The notes: generated by a model from the sequence alone, not told the origin. A stretch of DNA of 64,000 bases from Symbiodinium natans (GCA_905221605.1 CAJNDS010002190.1:443338-507337), one strand, 5' to 3'. Positions 1-10,599 are shown, numbered from the stretch's first letter. Made by a program: numbers and translations.

Positions 1-454
1 AACCTAAGCCGAAGGGTTTAGGGGGTAGGGTTCAGGGCTCAAGGTTGCAGGGTTCCCTAAACCCTAAGCCCCAAACCCTAAACCCTAATCCCTAAACCCT
101 ACTCCCTAAACCCTAAACCCTAAACCCTAAACAACCGGCCCTGGAGTTGGCAGCTGAAACCTTTCAACCCGAAATGCCCCTAAGGCCGTGGGCGCTCAGG
201 GCTCTCACCCAAGGGTTAAGGGTTGAGGGTTGAAGCTTAAGGGTTAAGGGTTAAGGGTTTAGGTTTTAGGGTTTGGGATTTGGGGTTTCGGGTTTAGGCT
301 CGAAAGTCTACTGAATTAGAATTGGAATGTTGGGTAGTTTAGATGTACTGGCATCTAGGGTTTAGGGGTTCGGGAACCCTGAACTCACCCTTCAATACCC
401 TCAAAGCCCTCTAGGGGTGTAGGGTTTTTCTGAATCCAAGCCACCATTCAGCAC

Positions 455-484
455 CTCTCCAGGCGGAATGCCCTGAATGGTATC
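455..484 (-). CDS. micro-exon, DTIQGIPPGE
   Basis: Thirty bases (ten codons, phase 0) between an acceptor TTCCGCAG and a donor GTGCTG. The peptide resembles VDTIQGMLAA in the exon at 28443-28473, so it may be a paralogous fragment. Function unknown; model inferred from splice signals only. Confidence 0.4.
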
Positions 485-1204
485 CTGCGGAATCAAAGCC
501 GATTTGCGAAAACCATATGTTTACCCTTAACCCGACCTCAATGGGGGATTTACGGTGTAAGAAATTCAGGGTTTAGGGTTTAGGGTTGAGGGTTGAGGGT
601 TGAGGATTTAGGGTTTAGGGTTTAGGGTTTAGAGATTAGAGATTAGGGTTTAGGGCTTAGAGTGTAGGGTTTCGGGTTTAGGTCAACCCCCGTGAGTACA
701 TCCACCGAGTACACACACGGGTGATTCCTGGGCCTAAGGGGAAGAGTTCAACTCGGCTCGACTTTGGACCGTTGAAGCGCACTATGGGGTTTAGGGTTTA
801 GGGTTTAGGGCTTAGGGCTTAGGGCTTAGGGCTTAGGGCTTAGGGCTTAGGGCTTAGGGTTTAGGGATTATAATTTCAATAGGGTTTGGGGGGTATTGTG
901 GTATAGGTATACAGGGACTATAAGGGAACCTTATTGGTAACTATTCCGACCCCTATGTTCCCCAAAACCCTGAACCCTAAACCCCAAACTCTGCACCCTA
1001 AACCCTGAACCCTAAACCCGAATGTTCAAGCAATGCCTTGGAACATGGGCGTTAGGGTTTGGGGGGGGGAAGGTTCGCGGCAAGCCACTCGATGACACGC
1101 GCTAAACTCTACACAGCTCTACACACTGGTCTGAAGACCGTCTGCCCAAAAACCCTTAAGCCGAAAACAGCAGTACCTACAGTAACCCTAAGACCCTTCG
1201 TTAC

Positions 1205-1259
1205 AGGGATGCCGCGCCGGTAGATGGGTTTCGGGTTGAGGCCGTGGTAGCGGCACACT
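1205..1259 (-). CDS. micro-exon, CRYHGLNPKPIYRRG
   Basis: Minus-strand open segment after a GCGTCAG acceptor and before GTAACG. About 90 percent of third positions are G or C, unlike the surrounding repeat. Family not recognised. Confidence 0.45.
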
Positions 1260-1332
1260 CTGACGCAAGGTGCACGGACTAAATGAGCGGACATGTCGGC
1301 TTCAGGTTTAGGAAAAAATTTGGATCACATAC

Positions 1333-1384
1333 CGACTTTGCGAGCAGAGGAGAATCGTTGGACACGCCGTTTCGCCCAGGTCCA
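1333..1384 (-). CDS. micro-exon, WTWAKRRVQRFSSARKV
   Basis: Bounded by a GACTGAG acceptor and a strong GTATGT donor, ending in phase 1. Basic peptide, family not recognised. The next exon-like segment upstream lies beyond a CCCTAAA array. Confidence 0.45.
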
Positions 1385-1534
1385 CTCAGTCATCTATCCT
1401 AACAAGAACCAGTGATGTCTGTTCGCGCATTGACTCAAGGCCGTCAAACAACCCCAAACCCCAAGCCTAAACCCCTAAACCCTAAACCCTAAACCCTAAA
1501 CCCTAAACCCTAAACCCTAAACCCTAAACCCCTT

Positions 1535-1623
1535 AGCCAACTTCAGCAGAGGCGCCAGCATGACGATGGTCTTGTTCACGTCGAAGTGCAGCACCAGGTG
1601 GCTTGGAGCACACCTCTCCACAC
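1535..1623 (-). CDS. exon of HAD-like protein (DxNxT motif)
   Basis: After an acceptor GTGCAG the frame reads PSHLVLHFDVNKTIVM. LHFDVNKT matches the first motif (DxDxT-like, here DVNKT) of a haloacid-dehalogenase-like family that I recall as common in protists, usually of unknown substrate. Only this motif is present; the other HAD motifs must lie in other exons. The downstream end runs into a TTTAGGG array whose first GT could be the donor. The motif is seen; the function is inferred. Confidence 0.55.
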
Positions 1624-1758
1624 CTGCACGGATACGCCCCGACTGAGCCCTAAACCCTAAACCCTAAACCCTAAACCCTAAATCCTAAACCCCAAACCCT
1701 AAACCCTAAACCCTAAATTCCCAAAAGCCTGCCTGCACACACCCTTTTCTGAGGGTGC

Positions 1759-1810
1759 CTGAGCTCAAAGTCACATCCCGCGGCTCTGCGCAGCATCGCT
1801 TGGAGCTGCT
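1759..1810 (-). CDS. micro-exon, QLQAMLRRAAGCDFEL
   Basis: Acceptor GGCTTGCAG and GC-type donor CAG/GCACCC flank a 52-base segment that reads as a plausible helix. A plus-strand frame over the same bases is also open but has no splice support. Function unknown. Confidence 0.42.
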
Positions 1811-2494
1811 CTGCAAGCCTAAGGGGCTGTGTAAGCGTAAGCTGCACCTCCAGTACCGGTGCAGTACCCCGCTTGGGATAGTCCTTTTACCTTCTGTGAA
1901 GCGCAAAAAACTATTTTCAAAAACCAACGACCGGACCCACCTGACCAGAAAAAGACGAGAGGCAAGGGCGTCGTGTCCCCATCTGCTTAAACACTACAAA
2001 ACCCTATGAAACCCTCTCCTCAACGCTACTAAACCCTCCAGCAGTAACCCCTAGCAAGCCCTTCTCAACCCTGCGTGATGTTCCGAAGGCTGAGTAATAA
2101 AAGAGGCGGAAATTTAGGGTTTGTGGCTTAGGGTTTAGGAGCCCGAAACCACAAAATGCAAAAGTTGGGTAGATGCCTGCCTGCGCAAGCCGGGGGTGGG
2201 AAGAATGAACCAACTCGCCGTTTCTGTTTGTTTGACGAGAAGCCCGAAACCCTAAACCCTAACCCTACACCATAATCCCTAAACCTAAACCCTAAACCCT
2301 AAACCCTAAACCCTAAACCCTAAGCCCTAAGCCCTAAGCCCTAAGCCCTAAACCCAAGCCCAATTTGTTTCGAGCCCCTGATCTCGATAAACAGGACTTG
2401 GGTTCGGGGAGTGGGGACTCTGGACCCAAGCCGCAAAAGCACCAGAAGGCCACGAAGAACCCGAAACCTCTCCAAGTTTAGGGTTTGGTGTTTA

Positions 2495-2624
2495 CTTGGA
2501 GGGTCGGGGGACATAGCAAGTAGATCGTAAGTAGACTTATAAGCACCCTAAAAGGGACCCTAATTGGAGTTATCCTACTTATAACTCTTAGATAACTACT
2601 TACTGAGTTCTCCGACCCTCCAAG
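2495..2624. mobile_element. MITE family B (CTTGGAGG termini)
   Basis: Palindromic element starting CTTGGAGGGTCGG and ending with the inverse, flanked by TA on both sides. Related copies lie at 9402, 24100, 42061, 49573 and 59044. No coding capacity; a non-autonomous TA-target element is inferred. Confidence 0.7.
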
Positions 2625-2956
2625 TAGGGCTTAGGGAAATTTCAGGGCTATGGGGGGAGGGCCTGTTCAGTTTAGGGGTGGTCTTAAAGTTGGCATTCTC
2701 ATCCTCGTGATTCTCATTCCTGACAGCGTGGAGAACAGACTCCCTAAACCGTAAACCGTAAACCGTCAACACGAAACCCTGAACCCTAAACCCGAAACCC
2801 TAAACCCTAAACCCTAAACCCTGAACCCGAAACCCTAAATCCTAAACCCAGAAGCCCATCATCAGTCAACCTTGGAACCCACTCCTACACCCTTGGGGTA
2901 GTTCCATGCCCGAAACCCTAAATCCTAAACCCTAGCCCTAAACCCTAAACCCTAAT

Positions 2957-3043
2957 TGGCGACCTCTTGTATACCCCTTCATATACCCTATAAGTCCCAA
3001 CGGCCCATACTTCTGAACCCTTTTAAGAAGGTAAGGGGCCATC
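2957..3043. mobile_element. partial element, family E
   Basis: Shares TATACCCCTTATATACCCTA-like and AAGGTAAGGGGCCAT blocks with the longer copies at 9087-9230 and 49695-49840. The ends are missing here. Confidence 0.5.
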
Positions 3044-3165
3044 AACCCTAAACCCTAGATCCTAAACCCTTAACCCAAAACCCCTTTCCCCAAACCCTAA
3101 ACCCTAAACCCCAAACCCTAAACCCTAAACCCCAAACCCCAAACCCTAAACCCTATACCCTAAAC

Positions 3166-3215
3166 CGCAGCGGTGGGTGACATGAGGCCACGGCTTGCGT
3201 GTCGCTCGAGCATAA
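3166..3215 (-). CDS. micro-exon, MLERHASRGLMSPTAA
   Basis: Acceptor AAAGGCAG. The exon ends at GCTGCG/GTTTAGGG, so the donor GT is the first GT of the adjoining heptamer repeat. Function unknown. Confidence 0.42.
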
Positions 3216-3236
3216 CTGCCTTTGGAGCGGGTTTGG

Positions 3237-3700
3237 TGATTTAGGGTTTAGGGTTTAGGGTATAGGGCTTAGGGTTTAGGGTTTAGGGTTTAGGGTTTGG
3301 GGTTTTGGGTTTGGGGTTTGGGGTTTGGGGTTTGGGGTTTGGGGTTTAGGGTTTGGGGTTTGGGGTTGGGGGTTGGGGGTTGGGGGTTGGGGGGTTGGGG
3401 GGGTTGGGCGTTGGAGGGGGGGGGTTTGGGTTTGGGGTTTAGGGTTTAGGGTTTAGGGTTTAGGGTTTAGGGTTTAGGGTTTGGGGGTTTAGGGTTTAGG
3501 GTTTAGGGTTTAGGGTTTGGGGTTTGGGGTTTGGGGGTTGGGGTTTGGGGTTTGGGGTTTGGGGTTTGGGGTTTGGGGTTTGGGGTTTGGGGTTTGGGGT
3601 TTGGGGTTTGGGGTTGGGGGTTGGGGGGCTTTAGGGGCTTGGGGGCCTTTAGGAGTCTTAGGGGTTTTAGGAGTTAGGGTTTAGAGTCTAGGGTCTAGGG
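3237..3700. repeat. telomere-type array with TTTGGGG variants
   Basis: G-rich on the plus strand: TTTAGGG units grade into TTTGGGG and TTGGGGG units. No gene seen. Guanine runs of 3-5 make quadruplex formation plausible. Confidence 0.9.
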
Positions 3701-3879
3701 TTTAGCGAGCCTAGGATTTGGGGCTTGGCACCTTTTGTCTATTTCTGGCCTAGGGTTGAGCGTTTTGGGTTTTGGAACTCTACACCCTAGCTCCCTGCCC
3801 GCCAAAACCGAGACACCCTAATTAATTCACAAACCCTGGTGAAAACCTTCGATTAGTCCCACCCCCCTAAACTTTAAAC

Positions 3880-4530
3880 CCCAAAACCCAAACCCCCAGA
3901 CCCCTAAACCACTGAACCCTGAATAACCCGAAACAACCCTAAACAACCCTAAACAACCCTTAAACAAGCCCAAACGACCCTAAACAACCCGAAACAACCC
4001 TAAACCCCTAAAACCCTAAAACCCCTAAACCGCAAAACCCTCAAACCCTAAACCCTGAACCCCACACAACCCTGAACCCTAAACCCCTAAACCCTAAATC
4101 CCCAAAACCCCTACAACCCCTAAAGCCCTAAACACCTAAAAGCCCTCAAACCCCAAAACCCAGAAGCCCTAACACGCCTAAACCCCTAAACCCTCAACCC
4201 CTACACAACCCTAAAGCCTAACAACCCTAAACCCCTAAACCCTAAACCCCTAAAACCCTAAACAACCATAAACCCCTAAACCCTAAACCCTGAACCCTAA
4301 ACAACCTCAACCCCTAAACCCTACACCCCTAAAGCCCCAAAACCCTAAACCCTAAAACCCTAAGCCCGTAAAACCCTAAAGCCCTAAAACTCTAAAACCC
4401 TAAAACCCCTAAAACCCTAAACAACCCTAAATCCTAAACAACCCTACACACCCCACAACCCTAAACCCTAAACCCGCAAACCCTAAGACCCTAAACCCCC
4501 GAGCCCCTAAACCCCAAAACCCCAAAACTT
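3880..4530. repeat. degenerate CCCTAAA field
   Basis: About 650 bases of CCCTAAA units broken by AACAACCCTAA and CCCCTAAA variants; decayed array. No exon-like segment found. Confidence 0.85.
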
Positions 4531-4774
4531 GGGATGTTCCCCCCCCCCCCCTATACTAACAGTCCTTCATACGGATTATACTAGGGGGGGGGGGAGGGGG
4601 GGGGGGGGGGGGCGAGGGGGGGGGTTCTATAATCCCTATTAAGGACTGTTAGTATGACTCGTTCATGGTTTGGATAACATTAAAAATTATTCATTTATTA
4701 CTTATTGGGTTTAAGTACCTTTGAAATTGTAAAACGCTACCCAAATTTGACAAAGATAAGGGGGAACATCCCAA
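4529..4774. mobile_element. MITE family A (TTGGGATGTTCC termini)
   Basis: Terminal inverted repeat TTGGGATGTTCC...GGAACATCCCAA, with sub-terminal CTAACAGTCCTTCAT mirrored as AAGGACTGTTAGTAT. The interior carries poly-C and poly-G runs. Other copies are at 25119-25374, 31130-31228, 38263-38345 (3' truncated) and 25868-25950 (partial). Confidence 0.7.
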
Positions 4775-4853
4775 CCCCCCCTAAACCCTAAACCCTAAAC
4801 CCTAAACCCTAAACCCTAAACCCTAAACCCTAACCCCTAAACCCCTAAACCCC

Positions 4854-4898
4854 CTCAAGCAGCCTCTGGAGCCGGTCCCCTGAGGCGATTCCCCAGAC
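4854..4898 (-). CDS. micro-exon, VWGIASGDRLQRLLE
   Basis: Fifteen codons after acceptor CGACCCAG. The 3' edge meets GGGGTTTAGG of a telomere-type array. Family unknown. Confidence 0.42.
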
Positions 4899-5563
4899 CT
4901 GGGTCGGTCGCCGGGCTCCAAGGACTTGTGGGTTTAGGGTTTAGGGTTTAGGGTTTAGGGTTTAGGGTTTAGGGTTTAGGGTTTCGGGCTTAGGATTTAG
5001 GGGTTAGGGGCTAGGGATTAAAGGTTAGTTAGAGGTTAGGGGTTTGGGAATTGGGGGTTGGGGTTTTGGGTTTGGGGTCGTCTAGGGGTCAGGTGAAGAA
5101 AACACAACAAAAAAAGCTCCCAAAGTCCGCTGAGAGGCAGGTACACAGCTGCAGCTGCAATGAGGGGGTAGCACCCATGGTCGCAGGTTCCCTTGAGTCC
5201 TTTAACTTGAGGGTGCTTCTGGCGTAGGGTCGGACCCTGTAGCCTAAGAGGGCTAGAAAACCCGTAGAGCACAAAACCCCCCCCCTTAATCCTCGAAGCA
5301 CAGCGTCTCCCGAAGATACAAACCCAACCCTTACAGCACGAGGAGGATTCCAGAGCTTCGAGGTTCGCGGTTGCGGGGGTTCGGAACCTAGCAGCTCTTA
5401 GCGCACAGGCTCTAACTCAGACCGCCCATGGCGTTCACTGACCCCCCCAGACTACAAACCTAACTAAACACCACGAAAACCTACAGCCTATACCGTCAGC
5501 CCCAAACCCTATACCCAACACCCTAATACTCTGAGACATGTCGGCAGACTACGTGTGACTCGC

Positions 5564-5615
5564 CTGGAGGCCAGAAAAAGCCACGGAAACTCGGACATCC
5601 GAGACGAGTTCGGCT
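5564..5615 (-). CDS. micro-exon, SSRMSEFPWLFLAS
   Basis: Starts just after a CCCTAAACCCCAAG junction, so the acceptor is made by the C-strand repeat. Ends at a GC donor CAG/GCGAGT. The first bases (reverse complement of 5602-5620) recur inverted at 5924-5943. Confidence 0.45.
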
Positions 5616-5981
5616 CTTGGGGTTTAGGGTTTAGGGTTTAGGGTTTAGGGTTTAGGGTTTAGGGTTTAGGGTTTCGGGTTTAGGGTTTAGGGTTTAGGGT
5701 TTAGGGCTTGAGGTCACGAGGCATTGAATTGGGAGCAAAACTTCATCTAAACGGCAAAAGTATGTTGTTCCTAATCTTTGTTTGTAATTCTGGGCTACGA
5801 CCTGATACCCTGAACAAAATGCACCCCGAAAAAAACACATGCAACCCCTGAACCCCTAACCCTAAACCTTAAACCCTAAGCCCTAAACCCTAAACCTTAA
5901 ACCCTAAACCCTAAACCCTAAACCCCAAGAGCCGAACTCGTTCATGCGGGTGGGAGGGGCAGGGGGGGGGCGGCCGCACAC

Positions 5982-6012
5982 CAAAGCAGGTCCAACATTG
6001 CATGTGCTCCAC
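5982..6012 (-). CDS. micro-exon, VEHMQCWTCF
   Basis: Ten codons plus one base between acceptor GTAGGCAG and donor GTGTGC. Function unknown. Confidence 0.38.
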
Positions 6013-6341
6013 CTGCCTACCACGTTCCTGAGGTTCCCACTTCCGCCCCCCAAACCCTGAACCCTAGGGTTGCCGGTTTAGGGTTTAGGGCTTAGGGCTT
6101 AGGGTTTTGATTTCCTGCAGCCAGGATGGACTCCTGCGTGCGGCCAGAAGTCTTGAAGTTCAAGGAATTCAAGGGGTTTAGGGTGTAGGGATTGTGGGCT
6201 TTCGGGTTTAAGGTTAGGGTCTGGGGGAGCTTTCGGCTTGGAAGAGATTTCGGGTCGAATGGGGTACAGGATTGAAGTCTTCGGGTTCATGGCATCGAGT
6301 TTAGGGCTTTGGGATCTTTGTTTGGGGTCCAAACGTTTGAT

Positions 6342-6403
6342 TCAGTTCAGGATGCAGACGTTGTTGTGGCAAGAGGTGCGGATCATGACAGGGGCCCCCA
6401 AAC
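6342..6403 (-). CDS. terminal exon, APVMIRTSCHNNVCILN then stop
   Basis: Starts after GGGAG and runs 19 codons to TGA. Third positions are mostly C or G, well above the flanks. Probably the 3' end of a minus-strand gene. Confidence 0.48.
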
Positions 6404-6812
6404 CTCCCGATGCCGAGAACCCCTGGCTTAGGGTTTGGGGTGTGTGGTTTAGGGCTTTGGGTTTTGGGGGGTTTAGGGGTGTAGGATTTACGGTTCAGGG
6501 TTTAGGGTTTAGGGGTTTCGTGGTTTATTTAGGGTGTCGGGTTTGGAGTTGAATCCTGAAAAGAAACTCCTGCAGTGCAAAAGAGCTCAAATTTCTCGGC
6601 GCGGCGTGCTTTACTGGGTTGCTGTGAAGGAACTTGACAGGGGTCACCAAACTCTGGATGTATATACCGGGAAATGGGTTGAGGGTTTAGGCTTTGGGGT
6701 TTATGGATGGCGACTAACGAAATCTTAGGTTCCCCCCAAACCCTAAACCCTCCACCCTAAATCCAAAACCCAGAGCTAAGCTCCGGTACTAAGCAACCCA
6801 GCTTAGGCTTAC

Positions 6813-6845
6813 CGTTGGTTCGTAAGGAATGCAGGAAAGACTCTC
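6813..6845 (-). CDS. micro-exon, ESLSCIPYEPT
   Basis: Exactly eleven codons in phase 0 between acceptor AAGTAGTAG and donor GTAAGC. A plus-strand frame in the same place lacks splice signals. Confidence 0.42.
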
Positions 6846-7149
6846 CTACTACTTCGTACACTCTTTCCTTCAGCCCCTGCGCACCACCAGACCCTACGGC
6901 CTAAGCCCTCAACCCTACACCCTACCCCCTAAGTCCGCGTCGACCCTAAACCCCAAACCATTAAACCCCCAAACCCTAAACCCCAAACCCCAAACCCTAA
7001 ACCCCAAACCCTAACCCTAAACCCCAAACCCTAAACCCCAAACCCTAAACCCCCAACTAACCCAGCTAAGGTGAGGGTCCAACTTTGGGACCCGCTGAAG
7101 GGGTTCGTCGCTTGGATCGGAGCAGCCGTCTCCGGTTGGCGGCCGTCTA

Positions 7150-7308
7150 GGGTTTAGGGTTTAGGGTTTAGGGTTTAGGGTTTAGGGTTTAGGGTTTAGG
7201 GTTTAGGGTTTAGGGTTTAGGGTTTAGGGTTTAGGGTTTAGGGTTTAGGGTTTAGGGTTTAGGGTTTAGGGTTTAGGGTTTAGGGTTTAGGGTTTAGGGT
7301 TTAGGGTG
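7150..7308. repeat. perfect TTTAGGG array, about 22 units
   Basis: Uninterrupted plus-strand TTTAGGG, one of the longest pure arrays here, between unique GC-rich flanks. Purity suggests recent expansion or insertion. Confidence 0.95.
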
Positions 7309-7479
7309 TGTCAGGGGAGGGCGCGCGCTCGGGTGTGAAACACCCCGGGCCGCGCGCTCGCGTTGCCCGTCAACCCACCCCGGCCACCCAAACTATACTC
7401 TATTAGGGTTTAGGGTTTATGGAATTTACTTTCTTGTGCTCTGATGCTTGCTTTGATGTTTTTAAAGTTGCGCTGTTAG

Positions 7480-8110
7480 GGTTTAAGCTGGGGTTGGGGG
7501 TAGCCTCGGCCCTTTTCGGGCCTTCGGCGTGTCAGGGCCCGTAGAGGCCCTTATTTATTTGAAGGTCAGGGAAACCCTTTGTGTCTGCTTTTGGATTCCC
7601 CTTCTTTAAGGGCCTCAATTAAGCATCGATTTCACTACCAAAAAATCGCATTTTTCATTGCGGGTACGGGCATCCTGGGGTCCCCCTTCTTTTAGGGGGC
7701 CTTTTGAAGCCTTTTGAAGTATTTTGGTGGCTCTTGGGGTCTCTCGGGGCCTTGTTCGGACCTTCGGCGTGTCAGGGGCCGTAGAGGCTTTATTCATTTA
7801 AAGGTCAGGGAACCTATCAATCGCTAGGGTTTAAGCTCGGGTTCGGGGTAGCCTCGCCCCTTTTCGGGCCTTCGGCAAGTTAGGGCCCGTAGAGGCCCTT
7901 ATTTGCTTGAAGGCCTTCCTAGGGTTTTGCGGTGTTAGGGTTTAAGCTGGGGTTCGGGGTAGCCTCGGCCCTTTTCGGGGTTTCGGCACGTTAGGGCCCG
8001 TAGAGGCCCTTATTTGCTTGAAGGCCGTCGTAGGGTTTTGCGGTGTCAGGGTTTAGGCTGGGGTTCGGGGTAGTTTCGGTCCTTTTCGGGCCTTCGGCAC
8101 GTGTGCTGAT
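7480..8110. repeat. roughly 75-110 bp direct repeats (CCTTTTCGGGCCTTCGGC)
   Basis: Four or five diverged copies of a unit containing GGGTAGCCTCGGCCCTTTT, CGGGCCTTCGGC, GGGCCCGTAGAGGCCCTTA and TTGAAGGCC. A second motif CATCGATTTC...CCCCCTTCTTTTA recurs at 7625 and 8132. No exon recognised. Confidence 0.7.
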
Positions 8111-8289
8111 TTAGGGGGAGCCATCGATTTCAATACTAAAATGCGGGCAGGGGTGCCTAAAAACAATGTTTTCAATATTCTCATTGTGGGCACGGACAAA
8201 TCTTGTGGTCCCCCTTCTTTTAGTGGGCCTTTTGAAGCTTTTGAAGCTTTTGGTGGCTCTTGGCGCCTCTTGGGGGGCTTCCTAGGCCC

Positions 8290-8420
8290 TTAGCCGAGCC
8301 CTGGTTGGGGGGCGGGGGGCTTGGCCCGGCGGGCCCTTGGCCCGGGGGCCCCTTGGCCCGGGGGCCCTTGGCCCGGGGGGCCCTTGGCCCGGGGGGCCCT
8401 TGGCCCGGGGCCTGGAAATC
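8290..8420. repeat. GGGCCCTTGGCCC tandem repeat
   Basis: About nine imperfect 10-13 base units of GGCCCTTGGCCCGGGG. The open frames of proline, glycine and alanine across it are repeat artefacts. Confidence 0.85.
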
Positions 8421-8456
8421 CCTGCCCAAAATCACGAAATTGAGCAACCAGCCTGC
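8412..8456 (-). CDS. micro-exon, AGWLLNFVILGRDFQ
   Basis: Fifteen codons in phase 0; acceptor GGGGTCCAG, GC donor CAG/GCCCCG. Hydrophobic core, possibly part of a membrane segment. Confidence 0.38.
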
Positions 8457-8574
8457 CTGGACCCCTCGCCAGCCTCCTGGTCCAGGAATCCAGCTACCAG
8501 GGACCAGGGGGCCCCCGGAAGGGGGGGCCCCGACAAACCCTGAACCCAAAACCCTGAACCGACCGGCTACTACG

Positions 8575-8650
8575 CTAAAGGTGGTCTGGGTGCCGGCCAT
8601 CCCTTAGCCGAGTACTGACGTTGTCGTAAAAAAGGCCGATGTCCGTTGGC
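8575..8650 (-). CDS. terminal exon, TDIGLFYDNVSTRLRDG
   Basis: Begins after CCTGGACAG with one base that completes a codon from the exon at 8685-8774, then reads 24 codons to TAG. The two exons join in phase (AG+G, arginine) over a 34-bp GT-AG intron. Family unknown. Confidence 0.55.
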
Positions 8651-8684
8651 CTGTCCAGGACAGACGGTGAGGCTTAACCCTCAC

Positions 8685-8774
8685 CTTTCCGTTTCTCTTT
8701 TCGCTTGGGCGCTCGGGCTGTAAGGCCCTCGGCCGAGCGTTCGGGGTCTGTCGCTCGACGGAAGCGACCCCTCA
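8685..8774 (-). CDS. exon upstream of 8575-8650
   Basis: Reads RTLGRGPYSPSAQAKRETE and ends at AAG/GTGAGG in phase 2, matching the next exon. A second open frame covers it; phase agreement decided the choice. The acceptor CTAAG abuts the array at 8778. Confidence 0.5.
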
Positions 8775-8777
8775 CTT

Positions 8778-8912
8778 AGTTTAGGGTTTAGGGTTTAGGG
8801 TTTAGGGTTTAGGGTTTAGGGTTTAGGGTTTAGGGTTTAGGGTTTAGGGTTTAGGGTTTAGGGTTTAGGGTTTAGGGTTTAGGGTTTAGGGTTTAGGGTT
8901 TAGGGTTTAGGG
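8778..8912. repeat. perfect TTTAGGG array, about 19 units
   Basis: Pure plus-strand array separating the exons at 8774 and 8916. Confidence 0.95.
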
Positions 8913-8915
8913 TCC

Positions 8916-8992
8916 CTGCAAGTAGCTGCCGAACCCTTGCCAAAAGGCACATCTACTTCGGGCGGAGGCCTTCCAGCGGTCCTCCTTCCAGC
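8916..8992 (-). CDS. exon, WKEDRWKASARSRCAFWQ
   Basis: Acceptor CACTGACAG; 25 codons with about 76 percent GC at third positions, ending at TTGCAG against the array. The donor there is not canonical (GG or GA). Function unknown. Confidence 0.45.
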
Positions 8993-9086
8993 CTGTCAGT
9001 GCGGGCCAGTGCTTTCAGGGTGGTTAACTCTTGGGGTTTAGGGTTTAGGGTTTCGGGTTTAGGGTTTAGGGGTTTATGGTTTAGGG

Positions 9087-9230
9087 TAGTTACATGATCC
9101 CTTGATGCGGGCCCTTAAAACGGGACCCCTTATATACCCCTTATATACCCTACACAACCCAAGGGCCCATACTTCACAAGCCGTTAAAGGAGGTAAGGGG
9201 GCATATTAAGGGCCCATGTAACTTCCCTTA
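9087..9230. mobile_element. element family E
   Basis: Starts GTAGTTACATG and ends with inverse CATGTAACTTCCC. Contains TTATATACCCCTTATATACC. The homologous copy at 49695-49840 has the same order of blocks. Confidence 0.6.
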
Positions 9231-9260
9231 GAAGCACGGTTCTTGGCGGCTTGGTTGGGC

Positions 9261-9304
9261 CTTAATGGCACCACCATGGTCCGTCCAGTAAAGGTGTTTC
9301 CGGA
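9261..9304 (-). CDS. micro-exon with YWTD motif, KHLYWTDHGGAIK
   Basis: Acceptor ACCCGGCAG, GC donor AAG/GCCCAA. HLYWTDHGGAI fits the YWTD signature of LDL-receptor-type beta-propeller blades, but one blade is weak evidence. It may instead be a chance match in an unrelated gene. Confidence 0.42.
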
Positions 9305-9401
9305 CTGCCGGGTGTAGTTCTGGGTGCAGGCACCCTAAAAAAGGGTGGGTACGGCCCAAACAGGCCGGGCGGGGATGAGGGTTTAGTGTTTTAGGGTGGC
9401 A

Positions 9402-9512
9402 CTTGGAGGTTCATGGTACTTATTAACCAGTGATAACTGTACTTAGAACTGTACTTACTTATAACCCGATTAGGGCACTTAAAGTGGCTCATAAGTACCA
9501 TGAACCTCCAAG
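9402..9512. mobile_element. MITE family B
   Basis: CTTGGAGGTTCATGGTACTT at one end and its inverse at the other, with internal AACTGTACTTA repeats. Flanked by CA on both sides rather than TA. Confidence 0.7.
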
Positions 9513-9979
9513 CAGACCTTAAGAAAAAGGAAATCTCGTGCAGCTGGAGGGACGCCTCCAGGGGCCCGAGCCCTGAGCCGAAGGCCAATGAAGCCTGAAC
9601 CATGGACCCCTTAGGCCTTGTGCCTTAGGGTTTAGGGTTTAGAGTTTAGGGTTTAGGGTTTCGGGTTGAGGGTTTAGGGTTTAGAGTGTCTCAATGAGTG
9701 GGCGCGCTGGTGCTGAAAGCACCCAGGCGCGCGCCCCGATTTGCATAAGCCCACCCCCGCTGGCGCTCCACCCTCGCCTTAACCTCTACGGGTTTAGGGT
9801 TCTTTTGAACTCTGATCGTGCTTTTGTTGTTTTTCTCTTGTCTATTGGGTTGAAGCTCGGCATCGATGCAGATTAACTACCCTGAAGTTCGTAGCCCCTA
9901 GGCATTGCAAGGGAGATGTCTATTAGTCGAGGGCTGCTGGGAGAGCCAAAAGTCAGAGGTATGGTTGTTGAGGAGATCC

Positions 9980-10590
9980 TCCCAGTCCCAGGCAGGGGGC
10001 CTCCCAGGCAGGGGGGCCTCCCAGTGAATTTTTCTCAAAAACTCGAGGGTTTGAACTTAGAACTGACTGCCGTATTCGCCCTTGGTGATGCTGCGTCCTG
10101 CTTGGGGATCCTTCAGGTTCAGGCAAAAGGTCGGCAAGCAGGAGATCCTCCCACTCCCAGGGACTAACAGTGCTAGGCAGGGGGCCTCGCAGGGAGGGGC
10201 CTTCCAGTCTTCTTAAAAACCCGGTTTGGGCTTGGGGCTGGCTCCCGCATTCGCCCTTATTTGAAAGCTTCAGGCAAATTTCTGCAACTTCCGAAGCCAG
10301 GTGGCTAATAGGCAGGGCTGGGCAGGGGTCTCAGCCTTTCAGACAGGCCTGCCTCGCAGGCAGAGGCGCAGGCAGGGCCCAGGCAGCCAGGCAGGGCATT
10401 CCCAGAAAACGTCTCAGGGTGCCCCCCAAACAGGGGGCTCTGAGGCAGGCCAGGCAGGAGCAGGCAGGGGCCTCCCAGCCAGGTAGGGGCCTCCCAGAAA
10501 GGCCCTATCCCCCTCCCAAATTCCTTTCAGGGGTTTTCGGGGCCTTTTAGGCAGCGCCTCCCAGGCAGGGGCCTCCCAGGCGCTCCGGAG
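9980..10590. repeat. GGCAGGGGCCTCCCAG interspersed minisatellite
   Basis: A unit near GGCAGGGGGCCTCCCA recurs at irregular spacing, 10-20 times. Open plus-strand frames over it (GRGPPRQGG-type) follow the repeat and are not called as genes. Confidence 0.75.
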
Positions 10591-10599
10591 CTACCTCAC

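Noticed and set aside
1-1030. Chromosome end (telomere) at the left edge
   Set aside because: Arrays occur throughout in both orientations, are interrupted, and lie between exons. Nothing shows a terminal, one-way array.
6238-6728. Plus-strand proteins over 6.2-6.7 kb
   Set aside because: The frames read GLGFRGF-type translations of TTTAGGG-like DNA. The minus strand carries a terminal exon with good bias there.
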